From Fibrobacterota bacterium (lineage in GTDB: Bacteria > Fibrobacterota > Fibrobacteria > UBA11236): 64,000 nt of DNA. The stretch is taken from the NCBI GenBank assembly GCA_028287465.1, contig JAQBPO010000042.1, forward strand, positions 186,001 to 250,000, read 5' to 3'. Under the pieces are notes generated by a model. That model did not search any database and was not told the DNA's origin. It saw only the letters and a program-made list of their open reading frames with translations. Made by a program: the position numbers and the translations under genes. Position 1 is the first letter of the stretch; every line of letters begins with the position of its first letter. This document shows positions 7,707 to 17,009 of the stretch, in pieces.

Positions 7707-8693
7707 ATGGAAGAATCTGAAACGGAAGAATCGACGGGCGCGCCCGGGCCGGAAACGAACATATACCAGTATGTCGATTACCGCGCGTTCCTGAAAGACC
7801 GGTTCCGCTGGCTGCAATCCAGGGACGCGACCTTTTCCCAACGCAAACTCGCGCGCACCGCCGGATTCGCCAATCCCGGCTTTTTCAATGAAGTCATCCA
7901 GGGCCGCCGTAAGCTGAGTTCCGCCGCCATCGAACGAATGGGCCTGGGAATGTCCCTGGAAACCAATGAGACCGAGTTCCTGCGGGTGCTCGTCGCCTAT
8001 ACGGAGGCCAAGGACCTTTCCGAAAAGGAAGCGGCCCACCAGAAGCTGGAGCAGCGCCGCAACCGGCACTTCTTCCGCCGCCTCAACCAGAGCCAGAGCA
8101 AATACTACCTGGACTTCAACTATCCCCTGGTGCGCGCCGCCATCGAGGCCTGCGACTTCCGCGGCAACTACCAGATCCTCGGCGATTTCCTACGGCCGCC
8201 GATGCAGGCCGCCTCGGTCAAGCGTTACGTGCGGGACCTTTGCGAGTGGGGCCTGGCGAGCCAGGATCGGGACGGCAAATACCATGTGACCCATTCCTTC
8301 CTGGAACCGCCGGAGGAGATGCGCGACGCCCTGGTGCGCCTGCAGCAGGCCTGGTTGTCCCAATCGGTATTCCACCTCAACGCCGTTCCCGCTTCCGAAC
8401 GGCATGTCTCTTCCGCCCTCCTGACCGTGGGGGAGGAAACCTACAAGGCCATCCTCAAGCAGGTGGAGAAGATGCGCGAAGAGATCCTCCGGATGGTCCG
8501 GGAGGACAAGGCGGCGGACCGCGTTGTGCTCTTCAACATCCAGGTCCTGCCCCGCGGAGGCGGAAGAAGGCTGCGTACGACCGGCCCGGTCCTGGCCGCG
8601 CCCGCCGCCCCGATTTCGGCCACCACCACCGTGGCGGGTGCCACCAGCATCACGGCGGCGCCGGAAACGCGTATCCAAAGCGAGGGAGCGTAA
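7707..8693 (+). CDS. TIGR02147 family protein, full length
   Basis: A 328-residue member of the TIGR02147 family. Residues 18-125 contain the conserved N-terminal block (YRAFLKDRFRWLQS, SQRKLARTAG, ANPGFFNEVIQGRRKLS), which looks like a helix-turn-helix-type unit. A central block runs from about 130 to 220 (DFNYPLVRAAIEAC, RYVRDLCEWGL) and a C-terminal block from 238 to 285 (TVGEETYKAILKQVEKMREEI, VVLFNIQVLPR). The last 40 residues are a low-complexity Ala/Thr tail. The start is an ATG with little room for a ribosome site; a TATAAT at 7694-7699 sits just upstream and would give a nearly leaderless mRNA if it is the promoter. The lipoprotein gene downstream, on the same strand after 241 bases, is a possible target. 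Confidence 0.85.
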   Translation: MEESETEESTGAPGPETNIYQYVDYRAFLKDRFRWLQSRDATFSQRKLARTAGFANPGFFNEVIQGRRKLSSAAIERMGLGMSLETNETEFLRVLVAYTEAKDLSEKEAAHQKLEQRRNRHFFRRLNQSQSKYYLDFNYPLVRAAIEACDFRGNYQILGDFLRPPMQAASVKRYVRDLCEWGLASQDRDGKYHVTHSFLEPPEEMRDALVRLQQAWLSQSVFHLNAVPASERHVSSALLTVGEETYKAILKQVEKMREEILRMVREDKAADRVVLFNIQVLPRGGGRRLRTTGPVLAAPAAPISATTTVAGATSITAAPETRIQSEGA

Positions 8694-8934
8694 CCATGGA
8701 CCTTGTCGGCGGCCCCTGGAAAAGATCGCCCTTTTCCCTTGAAATCGCTTGAATTCGGCGGTTATCCGTAACCATTAGCCGAAAGGCCCCGTAATGGGCC
8801 CCCGCGAAGGGATGCGCCTGAATAGATTTTATCGTAATCCAGCGTGGGGCCGGATTAGGACTTGAAGACGTTCCAGTTGTTCATTCCGGGTACGCGCACC
8901 GATGCGGCCGGCACAAAAGGTTAGTGGGGATCAA

Positions 8935-9903
8935 ATGCGTTTCAACCATTTCAGGCACATCGCGGCGGTATTGGGGCTGTCATTCCTGGCGGGATGCTTC
9001 TCGACCGAAGAGAATTCCACCGTTCCGGGCAAGACCGGCGGGAACGACTCGACGAAAATCGTCTACGTCCTGGATTCCACCCTGCTGGCCCAGAAGCTGG
9101 ACAGCCTGAGGCGGCTCAGCGATTCCCTGAGGATCGTGGCCGGGAAGAAGGATTCCCTCAAGCCGCCGGTGAACGGCAACGGGGGATGGGACGATTTCCC
9201 GAATAAATACATGCCGACCCTGATGGAGCTCGCGGCCAGGATGAAGGCCCTTCCCATGCCCCTGGGCACGCGCTACAACGCCCAGCCCGCCACGGTGAAC
9301 ACGAACGGATCGAGCAAGGCCGCGGCGGCCGCTTGCACCGGCATCAGCGAAATCGCGGCGCTCCGCTACAATAAGAACACGCTCTACGGGGTCGATACCA
9401 TTTCCTACTACGACAGCCTGGGCCAGCCGCATTGCGATTGGCAGAAGCCGACCACGCGGGAGACCCATGCGCGCCACATGATCAACGACGCCAGCGGCGA
9501 GGTCTGGGAGAATATCGACATCAAGATCCTGGACGACGCCACCCTGCCCAACTGGATCACCCACGGCACCGGCCGCATGGTCCTGAACAACGGGATGAAG
9601 TTCACCATCGATTCGTACGACATCGATATGATCGTCCTCTACGGGGACACGACCGCCACGGTCCGCAGCGCGAGCCTGGCTCTGACCTGGCAGAACGGGT
9701 ATTCCTTCAAGATGGATCTGGCCAAGGCCCGTCCCTTCAAGACCCTGGACCTCTTCCCGGCCTGGGGCGACAACCCCTCCCTGGGGAAGATCATGACCGG
9801 GCCCATCCTGCATGATACGACCACGGTAGGCTACATCGATCTCTACGCGGACCATACCGTGCTCATCCGGGATTGGACCGGCGCCCTGGTGACGCCTCCC
9901 TGA
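8935..9903 (+). CDS. Lipoprotein of a duplicated Fibrobacterota-type family
   Basis: A 322-residue lipoprotein with signal sequence and lipobox LSFLAGC. I start it at 8935, preceded by a GTGGGGA ribosome site, rather than at the in-frame ATG at 8902. A linker with TLLAQKLDSLRRLSDSLR follows the lipobox and is probably helical. The C-terminal third matches the lipoprotein at 13433-14194: both have a block around GPILHDTTTVGYIDLYADHT in this gene and GPILKGGTVMGRFELMADDR in the other, ending in an L/IIRD-W/A-x-G motif. Function unknown; both are probably attached to the outer membrane. A clear terminator follows. Confidence 0.75.
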   Translation: MRFNHFRHIAAVLGLSFLAGCFSTEENSTVPGKTGGNDSTKIVYVLDSTLLAQKLDSLRRLSDSLRIVAGKKDSLKPPVNGNGGWDDFPNKYMPTLMELAARMKALPMPLGTRYNAQPATVNTNGSSKAAAAACTGISEIAALRYNKNTLYGVDTISYYDSLGQPHCDWQKPTTRETHARHMINDASGEVWENIDIKILDDATLPNWITHGTGRMVLNNGMKFTIDSYDIDMIVLYGDTTATVRSASLALTWQNGYSFKMDLAKARPFKTLDLFPAWGDNPSLGKIMTGPILHDTTTVGYIDLYADHTVLIRDWTGALVTPP

Positions 9904-9929
9904 CGGATCCGGTCCCGCCTCCGGGATAG

Positions 9930-9967
9930 AAAAAAGCCCTGTCCTTACGGACGGGGCTTTTTTTTGT
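9930..9967 (+). terminator. Rho-independent terminator, probably bidirectional
   Basis: A stem GCCCTGTCC / GGACGGGGC around a TTAC loop (9936-9957), preceded by an A-run and followed by eight Ts. It ends the lipoprotein gene at 9903. The A-run would serve as a T-run for the minus-strand gene ending at 10001. Confidence 0.85.
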
Positions 9968-10000
9968 CTGCAGGGTATTTCATCCGGCCCTTCAGCGGGT

Positions 10001-11761
10001 TCAGCGGGTTCGGCGGGATTTGCCGGGGTGCGGTCGCCCCTTGGCGTCCCAACGACCGGCCCCGGGCCTCCCGAAAGCGGCGCCCCGCGCGGTTCGCGAG
10101 CGAATCCCTACGGGAACGGAAACGTTCACCGTGGTCTCCTTGCAGGCGACCGGACCGCCATTGTCCAGGCATAGCCCGATGGTCAGGCTCCCGCTGCGTG
10201 CGGGTCCGGTGAGCGCTATCGACCCGGCGAGGGATACCGAGTCGACCGGTACGCCCGCCAGGGTCCAGGCATAATGGATGGCTGGCTCCCGGCTGGCCTG
10301 GACGGCGGCGGCATTGGAGATGGCGGGCTTCACCACCAGGGTGTCCGAGCCGTTCCAGTTGGGCAAGGCGGGCAGGGTGAATAAGGGATCGGGAATGGCC
10401 TCCTTGACCGACACCTTCACGTCCCCGGTCCTCAAGGTGCCGCCGTAGTCGGCGGTGAAACGGTAGACGATCACGGTATCGCGCGTAACCCGCGGCATGA
10501 CCACCTGCAGAACCTTCACTTCCGGATCCAGCAGGCGCGGGGCGGGGCCGGAAACGATGGACCAGGAATAGGCGTCCGCGCAATCCGAAACCGCCGCCAG
10601 GGCGGTCGAAGCGCCTTCGGCGACCGCGGTATCCACCGGGACCGAGAACACCGCCGTGCACGAAGCGAATTTCCGGAAGGTGACGAGTTTCTGCCCGGCG
10701 CGCTGGTTCGCGTAGGCGAGCTTGATCCAGCCGGCGCTCCTCGCGGTCCGGGAAAACCTGGCTTCATCCACCGCTCCGTCGAAATTGCTGCCGTTGTCCA
10801 ATCCGTATTTCCCGATGGACAAGGCCTGGCCGTAATCCGAAACGGATCCCGTGCGCGCGATGGATGCTTCCAGTACCCCGTTCACGTAGATCTTCTGCAT
10901 GCTTCCGTCGTAAGTGCCCGCCACATGGTACCAGATCCCGTCGACCATGGCCGTGGTGCCGATGACACCCGCCTCCGCATCCCCCAGGGTGACGCTGAAG
11001 GTCGGCATGGTTCCCGTGATATCGGCTTCCAGGCTGTACTCGTTCCAGGGGGCCGCCACGGCGGAGAAGGGCTTGCCCATGAACCGGCGATAGGCGCCTT
11101 GGGAAGTGGATTTGATCCATGCTTCCACGGTCAGGCCCCCCGTCGGATGGAGCGAGGCCTGGGCCGGCACGGTAACGCCCTGGTTCGAGCCCGCCATGAA
11201 AAGCGTTCCGGATCCGATCATGCCGGCCACGTCCGAAGCCGCGGTAAGGGCCGCCCCGGTCCCATGGTTCCCGAAGCTGCTCGCGTCCTTGTAAGCGCCG
11301 GCCGCGGAGCCGCCGTCCTCGCCCAGGTGCCAGACCCCGGAGAAATCCCCCGCGGCCGGGAAGACGGCGGGCCCGGAGGACGCCGGCGATGCCGAGGGAT
11401 TGCCCCAATACATCTTGAAGCCCTGCTCCGCTTCATTGCCCTTGACGATCGGAACCAGCACCCAGAATTCGGCGACCTTGCCCGCCGGATCGAACCGCTC
11501 CAGTTCGAAGGGGAGGGCAGCGCCGGCCTGGTCCGCGAAGCGCAGGTCCGCGCCATCGCTGCGGGCCTCGGAAAAGATGAAGTCCCCGGCGGCCAACCGC
11601 ACCAGCACGGGAAAGCCCGCCTGGTCCTCGCCGACATCCGCGCCGGATGAGGTCGTGTTCAACAGGACGAGGGTGGAATCCGCCCACCCCGCGAAACCGG
11701 CCGGGCAGCCCGGGGAGGAACCCAGCAAGGAGGCGATGGCGATGCGCGCGATTACCTTCAT
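10001..11761 (-). CDS. Secreted DUF2341 + LamG domain protein
   Basis: A 586-residue secreted protein. The start chosen is MKVIARIAIASLLGSSPG at 11761, which gives a signal peptide, although no good ribosome site is visible; the frame is open about 60 bases more. Residues 30-135 look like DUF2341 (FPVLVRLAAGDFIFSEARSD, GADLRFADQ, FWVLVPIV, MYWGNPSA). Residues 145-370 form a LamG/concanavalin-like domain (GVWHLGE, GLTVEAWIKS, GIWYHVAGTYDGS, KIYVNGVLEA, GAVDEARF). The rest has one or two Ig-like segments and a basic tail. Such proteins are usually surface or secreted carbohydrate binders. The gene stands alone between a terminator and a divergent MFS transporter gene. Confidence 0.8.
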   Translation of the reverse strand: MKVIARIAIASLLGSSPGCPAGFAGWADSTLVLLNTTSSGADVGEDQAGFPVLVRLAAGDFIFSEARSDGADLRFADQAGAALPFELERFDPAGKVAEFWVLVPIVKGNEAEQGFKMYWGNPSASPASSGPAVFPAAGDFSGVWHLGEDGGSAAGAYKDASSFGNHGTGAALTAASDVAGMIGSGTLFMAGSNQGVTVPAQASLHPTGGLTVEAWIKSTSQGAYRRFMGKPFSAVAAPWNEYSLEADITGTMPTFSVTLGDAEAGVIGTTAMVDGIWYHVAGTYDGSMQKIYVNGVLEASIARTGSVSDYGQALSIGKYGLDNGSNFDGAVDEARFSRTARSAGWIKLAYANQRAGQKLVTFRKFASCTAVFSVPVDTAVAEGASTALAAVSDCADAYSWSIVSGPAPRLLDPEVKVLQVVMPRVTRDTVIVYRFTADYGGTLRTGDVKVSVKEAIPDPLFTLPALPNWNGSDTLVVKPAISNAAAVQASREPAIHYAWTLAGVPVDSVSLAGSIALTGPARSGSLTIGLCLDNGGPVACKETTVNVSVPVGIRSRTARGAAFGRPGAGRWDAKGRPHPGKSRRTR

Positions 11762-12025
11762 ATATGGGATTATCCCAATATATCGGCTTCGCCGGGTCCA
11801 TATTCCGTCCCCTATTTTCCCCAACGGGTAGGGTCCGGTTGAGGCCGGCCCGCTTTGTGATCCGGGTGGCGACGGTTTGGCCTTTTGGCATTTTCGGCAA
11901 AAAAACCATCGTATGAAAGGACATTAAGCCCTCCGTCGTGTCGGTTTTTGCGTCTTTCTTAACCGGAATCCACCAGATTTTCCGGTCCATTGCCCTTATC
12001 TTTCCCCCATCAGCAAAGGGGACTC

Positions 12026-13363
12026 ATGCAGTCGACAATTACCACTTCCGCGCCCAGAACCGCATCGGCACACGATGAGGTGAACAAGAGAAAACTGTTC
12101 CTGATCGGGCTTTTCGCGGTCACGACCGCCGGCATCAGCTTCAGCCTGCGCAGCAGCATCGCCGGGGACATCCAGACGGTCTTCTTCGACCCGATCGATT
12201 CGGTCCATTCGGCCGCCATGCTCGGCTCCGCCCTGGGCATAGCCTTCCTCGGCTTCGCCATGACCATCGCCTTCGGCAGCCCGCTCCTCGATTTCCTCGG
12301 AATGCGCAATGTCCTGACCCTCTCCTCCCTCAGCTTCATCACCGGCACCTTGCTCACCATCTTCGCGGATCGCATCTCCTCCGGCGCCGGCATCTACCGG
12401 GTGGTCTGGTTCGGCATGCTCTTCTCGGGCATCGGCTGGGGATCCATGGAGACCGTGATCAATCCGCTCACCACCACCCTCTACCCGGAAGACAAGACCC
12501 ATAAGCTCAACGTCATGCACGCCTGGTGGCCCGGAGGCATCATCATGGGCGGCCTGATCGGCCTCGCCATCGGCGGGATCAACATGAGCTGGCGCGTGAA
12601 GTTCGCCGTCGTCGTCATCCCCGCCCTCGCGACCCTGTTCATGCTCATCGGTTCCAAGTTCCCCAAGACCGAACGCGCCGCCGCCGGCATCCCCGCGCGG
12701 GTGATGTTCAAGGAAGCCGTCCGCCCCTCCTTCCTCATCTGGTTCTTCGCCATGTTCCTGACCGCCGCTTCCGAACTGGCCCCGGGGCAATGGGTCAACA
12801 TGGCCCTCACGCGCACCGTGCACATGCAGGGCATCTGGCTCCTCATCTACGTGAGCGGCCTGATGTTCGTGATGCGCCATTTCGCCGGCACCATGGTCCA
12901 CAAGCTGTCCTCCGTGGGCCTGCTGTGGGTCTCCTGCCTGCTCGCCTCCCTGGGCCTGCTGGCCTTGAGCGTGGCCAATTCGCCCATCATGGGAATCCTC
13001 GCCGCCACCGTCTGGGGCGTGGGCGTCTGCTACATGTGGCCCACCATGCTGGCCGCGGCCTCGGAGCGCTTCCCCCGCGGCGGAGCCCTGGTGATGGGCC
13101 TTATCGGCACCGCCGGATCCCTGTCCATCTGGTTCGTCCTTCCCGAGATGGGGAAGATTTTCGACAAGGCCAAGATCGCGGCCGCCGGCGGCGAAGAAGC
13201 CTTCAAGAACCTGACGGGCGACGCTTTGAACAACGTGCTGGTGCAGGCTTCGGCCGCATCCTTCCGCACCGTGGCGATCCTTCCCGCCTTCCTGTTGCTG
13301 GTATTCGGGGCCATCTGGCTGCGCGATCGGTCCAAGGGCGGTTTCAAGCCCGAGAAGATCTGA
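12026..13363 (+). CDS. MFS family transporter
   Basis: A 445-residue major facilitator with about 12 hydrophobic segments. The start at 12026 has an AAAGGGGAC ribosome site. Features include a long N-terminal half ending in SKFPKTERA, a central loop, and the motif HAWWPGGIIMGGLIG in helix 5, a pattern of sugar-permease-like MFS proteins. It most likely moves a sugar or sugar acid across the inner membrane, in keeping with the surrounding carbohydrate genes; the substrate cannot be read from the sequence. It is a single-gene unit with its own terminator. Confidence 0.8.
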   Translation: MQSTITTSAPRTASAHDEVNKRKLFLIGLFAVTTAGISFSLRSSIAGDIQTVFFDPIDSVHSAAMLGSALGIAFLGFAMTIAFGSPLLDFLGMRNVLTLSSLSFITGTLLTIFADRISSGAGIYRVVWFGMLFSGIGWGSMETVINPLTTTLYPEDKTHKLNVMHAWWPGGIIMGGLIGLAIGGINMSWRVKFAVVVIPALATLFMLIGSKFPKTERAAAGIPARVMFKEAVRPSFLIWFFAMFLTAASELAPGQWVNMALTRTVHMQGIWLLIYVSGLMFVMRHFAGTMVHKLSSVGLLWVSCLLASLGLLALSVANSPIMGILAATVWGVGVCYMWPTMLAAASERFPRGGALVMGLIGTAGSLSIWFVLPEMGKIFDKAKIAAAGGEEAFKNLTGDALNNVLVQASAASFRTVAILPAFLLLVFGAIWLRDRSKGGFKPEKI

Positions 13364-13387
13364 TCCGTCCTTGATTCGGTGGGGGAA

Positions 13388-13420
13388 GGGCTCCGCGGTA
13401 ACGACCGCGGGGCCCTTTCT
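13388..13420 (+). terminator. Rho-independent terminator of the MFS gene
   Basis: An 11-bp stem GGGCTCCGCGG / CCGCGGGGCCC (13388-13398 and 13405-13415) with a TAACGA loop, followed by TTTCT. It lies 25 bases after the transporter stop and also separates it from the convergent lipoprotein gene. Confidence 0.8.
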
Positions 13421-13432
13421 ATTGGCGCGGGG

Positions 13433-14194
13433 TCAGGGGGCCCTGACGATCCCGCCGTCCGCATCGCGGATGATCACCCGATCGTCCGCCATCAGCTCGA
13501 AGCGTCCCATCACGGTTCCGCCCTTTAGGATGGGGCCGGACATCACCGGTTCGGAAGGATCCGGTTCGCTTTCCCCGGACCAGTCCAAGGCCTGGTTCAA
13601 GGACAGGGGAACCTCGTATCCGCCTTCCAGTCCCAGCACCATGGAGAAGGTCGTCACCGCCGAAGGGCCGATGGTGATGTCCATGGATTCGATGGACAGT
13701 TCGTATCCCGAGAAGTAGCGGACCTCGCCGGACCCGCTCATCTTGAGAAGGTAGTCCGCCGTCCCCCAGGCGGGTATATCGAGCCGCACCCGGGTCCAGG
13801 ATTCCATTTCATCGTTCCTGGAATAGGAGCTGGTGGTGGTCCAGGCCGTCACGTCCTCGATATCGCAAACCAGGGAGCCGGAAGGGGTGTAGGATCGCGA
13901 GGTATCGATAAAGGTTTCCACGCCTCCCGTAGCGGAGATCCCCGTGCTTTCGGAAACGGATTCGCCTTCCAGGTCGCAGGCGCCGGTGGATCGCTTTTCC
14001 AATCCGCCGCCCGCGGAATGATCGTCGGCGGCGCGTTGCGGATCAGGGGGCGTCAGGTAATGGACCTTGGCGGCCAGGACCTTCAGGTCCGCGTTGGCGC
14101 CCGCGCCGGAAGCGCCGGGGCCCGATACGGGCTCGCATGCCGAGAACAGGAAAGCCGCCGCGGCCGCCGGTATCGCCCACTTCCGAATCGCCAT
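13433..14194 (-). CDS. Lipoprotein, paralogue of the one at 8935
   Basis: A 253-residue lipoprotein. The start at 14194 gives MAIRKWAIPAAAAAFLFSAC, a signal sequence with a lipobox-like end, and has a GGGAGG ribosome site; the longer open frame upstream is not supported. The C-terminal block (MSGSGEVRYFSGYELSIES to IIRDADGGIVRAP) aligns with the protein at 8935-9903, including the shared GPIL segment, a conserved D-R/T-V-I/L-IRD run and similar beta-strand spacing. The middle region is Ser/Thr-rich. Function unknown. It is a single gene upstream of the regulator-type gene at 14338 on the same strand order, so it could be co-transcribed with it. Confidence 0.7.
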   Translation of the reverse strand: MAIRKWAIPAAAAAFLFSACEPVSGPGASGAGANADLKVLAAKVHYLTPPDPQRAADDHSAGGGLEKRSTGACDLEGESVSESTGISATGGVETFIDTSRSYTPSGSLVCDIEDVTAWTTTSSYSRNDEMESWTRVRLDIPAWGTADYLLKMSGSGEVRYFSGYELSIESMDITIGPSAVTTFSMVLGLEGGYEVPLSLNQALDWSGESEPDPSEPVMSGPILKGGTVMGRFELMADDRVIIRDADGGIVRAP

Positions 14195-14337
14195 CCGAAA
14201 CCTCCCTCTCGGTCCATTGTACCAGGCGGGCGCCGCGGTCGTCCGGTGGGAAGGAGGCTTTGCCGGGAAATCAGGCCCCGGATGGGGCTCCAAAAACCCA
14301 GCTTTCGCAAGAGCCGTCAAACGCCGTCATGGCGGGA

Positions 14338-15954
14338 TCATCCCGGGACGCCCTTGGCGGGATCCCGGATCGGCGTCGTGCCGCGTTCGATCAGGATCCC
14401 GGGACACTCGACCGATCCGTCCCGATCCGGCGGGCCGGACTTCTCCGGGGCGAGCACGTAGCGCAACATGGAACCGGCGACGCCGGCCATGTTGAAATTG
14501 TAGGACGTCAGGTTGTTGTCGAAGGCGTACTTGTCGTCGTCGAATCCCACGAAGGCGATATCCTCGGGGATCCTGGCGCCGGATTTCCGCAACTGGTGGA
14601 TTGCGGCGAGGGCCATTACGTCATTCGCGGCCACGCAGGCCGTGGGTCCCCAGGCGCGCATCCTTTCCACGGCCTCCTTCAGGGAGTAGCCTGTGCGTGA
14701 CGCCGCCCGGAACACGTCCAGGGAGGCCCGCAGGGGCATCGCCAGCCAGGACTGCGCATCCTTTTCGAGCCCGCGCTCCACGCTCGCGAGCCCCGCCGCC
14801 AATCCGGACTCGGCATCCCGCAACGGCGCCGCCAGGTCGGGCTTGTCCGCGGAGTCGTCGCGGGCGGACACGGTGAAGGCCTTGACCGCGTCCGGATACC
14901 CCGCGGCTTCGCAAGCCTGGCGAAGCCCGAAAAGCCGGTCCTTGGACCAGGGTTCCAGATGGCACGCGGAGAGATACGCAATGCGCCTGTGGCCATCGGA
15001 AAGAAGGGAGCGCCCCACCTGCTCGCCCGCGCGTTTGCGCAGGATGGAAAAAAGCCGGGTGGCGGCGAAATCCTTGGACCTGGGAATGGTCAAGGGCGTT
15101 CCGCGCGCGCCGTCGAAGATGGCCAAGGGCATTTCCCGGGAACCCACCTTGGGAGGCTTGGCCCTTTTGTGCAGGGAAGCGAGGTCGGCGCAGAACCTGG
15201 AGAGATCCCGTTCGGAAAGGGTAGGGGCCCAGGCCAGGTGCCCGCGGATGGTGAGGTGATGCAATTCCCCGGAAGCCCCGGACCGGCCCGCGCGCCAGTT
15301 GAATCCGCGGCGCGGATGATAAGTGGAAATCATGAGGCGGAGATTGGCTTCCGCGCAGGCCCGGTGGAGCGCGGCGAGGAATTCCACGTAGCGATCCCGG
15401 CGGAACCAGGCGTCCGCGTCCTCCGGAGGCACGTAAGCGGTGAAAAGCAGGCCGGCCTGGCCGGGAACCTGGGTCGGACGCGGGACCCGGTAGGACCGGC
15501 CATGGAGTTCCACGACCCCGGCATGTTCCAGGGCCGCCATGGATTTCCGCAGGGTGGGCGGGCTCGTGCCGTACCGGGGCGCGAGATCGCGGAGGGAAGG
15601 CAGGGAAGAACCCTTGGGAAAGCGTCCGGAGTAGATGTCCTGCTCGATGCGGGTGCGCAGGCGGCGCCATTTCTCCCGCGGCGGCTTCTCGAGCGAGTCC
15701 GTATCCAGGGCGCTCATCCGGTCCTCGGGTTTGCCCGCGAAGGTCCCGTGGTTCTTCACGATGGTCAGGAGTCCCTCGCCCGCGAGCAGATGCAGGGCCC
15801 GGAGCATGGCGGCGGGGGAGACGCGCGCGCTCTTGGCCAGCAGGCGCAAGGTCGGAAGGCGATCCCCGTCGGCGAACCGGCGCGAACCCAGGGCGTACTC
15901 CACGAAGCGCCGGGCCAGGCGCACGGAGGGATGATCGGACTTGGGGGTTTTCAT
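14338..15954 (-). CDS. Transcriptional regulator with two GntR wHTH domains and a LacI-type sugar-binding domain
   Basis: A 538-residue regulator. Residues 10-75 form a first GntR-type winged helix (GDRLPTLRLLAKSARVSPAA, LHLLAGEGLL). Residues 95-158 form a second (GSSLPSLRDLAPRYGTSPPT, MAALEHAGVVEL). From about 165 to 520 comes a periplasmic-binding-protein-like domain with the LacI-family hallmarks GRSLLSDGHRRIAYLS, CVAANDVMALAAIHQL and IAFVGFDDDKYA. GntR/LacI hybrids such as AraR carry one winged helix; two in tandem is unusual. It is divergent from the SGNH esterase gene, and by analogy would repress neighbouring carbohydrate genes until a sugar ligand binds. The palindrome at 16029-16050 is a candidate operator. 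Confidence 0.85.
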   Translation of the reverse strand: MKTPKSDHPSVRLARRFVEYALGSRRFADGDRLPTLRLLAKSARVSPAAMLRALHLLAGEGLLTIVKNHGTFAGKPEDRMSALDTDSLEKPPREKWRRLRTRIEQDIYSGRFPKGSSLPSLRDLAPRYGTSPPTLRKSMAALEHAGVVELHGRSYRVPRPTQVPGQAGLLFTAYVPPEDADAWFRRDRYVEFLAALHRACAEANLRLMISTYHPRRGFNWRAGRSGASGELHHLTIRGHLAWAPTLSERDLSRFCADLASLHKRAKPPKVGSREMPLAIFDGARGTPLTIPRSKDFAATRLFSILRKRAGEQVGRSLLSDGHRRIAYLSACHLEPWSKDRLFGLRQACEAAGYPDAVKAFTVSARDDSADKPDLAAPLRDAESGLAAGLASVERGLEKDAQSWLAMPLRASLDVFRAASRTGYSLKEAVERMRAWGPTACVAANDVMALAAIHQLRKSGARIPEDIAFVGFDDDKYAFDNNLTSYNFNMAGVAGSMLRYVLAPEKSGPPDRDGSVECPGILIERGTTPIRDPAKGVPG

Positions 15955-16028
15955 GGCATTTCCTGTCCCGGCGAAAGTAAGGCTCGGGTCCGGAAATCAG
16001 CCGGAACCACCGCTTTTTCATTTTAGTT

Positions 16029-16050
16029 CCTTGCCGCCGCCGGGGCAAGG
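16029..16050. promoter_or_regulatory. Inverted repeat in the divergent regulator/esterase promoter gap
   Basis: CCTTGCC, eight bases, then GGCAAGG, located about 75 bases upstream of the regulator start and about 70 upstream of the esterase start. The position suits an operator for the GntR/LacI-type regulator. There is no T-run for a terminator. No binding evidence is available. Confidence 0.35.
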
Positions 16051-16118
16051 CTTGGCGAACGGGGACCGGAGTTACCTTAAGCCTTGGATGGCGGTCATCC
16101 TACGGGTGGGTTGCGGTT

Positions 16119-17009
16119 ATGAAGACATTGCGGGCCTTGGGTACGGTCATTGGCATTGGGATTGCGGCAACCCTTCCCCTGGCCGCAGCCGCGGACGCCC
16201 CGGCCACGATCGCCATCCTCGGATCCTCGACGGCCGCGGGAACGGGCGCCACCAATTACGATAGCGCATTCGCGGGACGTTACGGCCGCTATCTTGCCGC
16301 GCTCAGGCCGGCCTGGAACCTGGTCAATCTGGGGGTGGGCGGCTATACCACCTATAATGTCATGCCCACCGGGTACAAGCCTCCGGCCAACCGGCCTTCC
16401 CCGGATACCGCGCGCAACATCACCAAGGTGCTGGCCCTGCATCCGCATGCCCTGCTCATCTGCCTGCCGAGCAACGACATCAACAACGGATACCCTGCCT
16501 CCGAATACAACGCCAATTTCGATTCCCTGCGCCTCTGGGCCGCCCGGGCGGGGATCCAGGTCTGGGTCTCGACGCCGTTGCCCCGTTCCGCCCTGGATTC
16601 CTCCAGGCGCGTCATGCTCATCGCCTTGCGGGACCGCATCCTCTCACGCTACGCGCCCCGCGCGATCGACTTCTACGACAGCCTGGGAGGCGAGGACGGC
16701 CGTTATTTCCCGGCCTTCAATTCCGGGGACGGGATCCATACCAATGATCGCGGGCATAAGATCCTGTTCCTACGCGTGGTCGCCGCCAACCTGACCGGCA
16801 TTTCCACATCCATCGCGTTCACGGCCGGATCCGATCCGGCCCCGTGGGTAGCCTCCGGGTTACCCAAGCTGATCCTGGGCGGCAAGCCGGGGTCGGTGAT
16901 GGTCGAAGGTTTCCGGAGGGGGATCTTCATCGACCTGCGGGGCCGGACCCTGGCTCCGGGACGATCCCCGGCTCCTTGGCGGAATGCCGTTCCGGCCGAC
17001 GGCCGCTGA
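16119..17009 (+). CDS. Secreted SGNH/GDSL-type esterase
   Basis: A 296-residue secreted hydrolase with a signal peptide (MKTLRALGTVIGIGIAATLPLAAAA). Block I reads ILGSSTAAGTG, in which the usual GDS is GSS and the second serine (S37) is the nucleophile, a known variant in bacterial SGNH esterases. Further blocks are NLGVGGYTTYN with the oxyanion glycine, CLPSNDINN with the Asn, and GDGIHTNDRGH with the Asp/His pair. It probably deacetylates a polysaccharide or other glycan outside the cell. A tail with FIDLRGRTLAPG follows the domain. Its 3' end overlaps the convergent glycoside hydrolase gene by 83 bases. Confidence 0.85.
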   Translation: MKTLRALGTVIGIGIAATLPLAAAADAPATIAILGSSTAAGTGATNYDSAFAGRYGRYLAALRPAWNLVNLGVGGYTTYNVMPTGYKPPANRPSPDTARNITKVLALHPHALLICLPSNDINNGYPASEYNANFDSLRLWAARAGIQVWVSTPLPRSALDSSRRVMLIALRDRILSRYAPRAIDFYDSLGGEDGRYFPAFNSGDGIHTNDRGHKILFLRVVAANLTGISTSIAFTAGSDPAPWVASGLPKLILGGKPGSVMVEGFRRGIFIDLRGRTLAPGRSPAPWRNAVPADGR

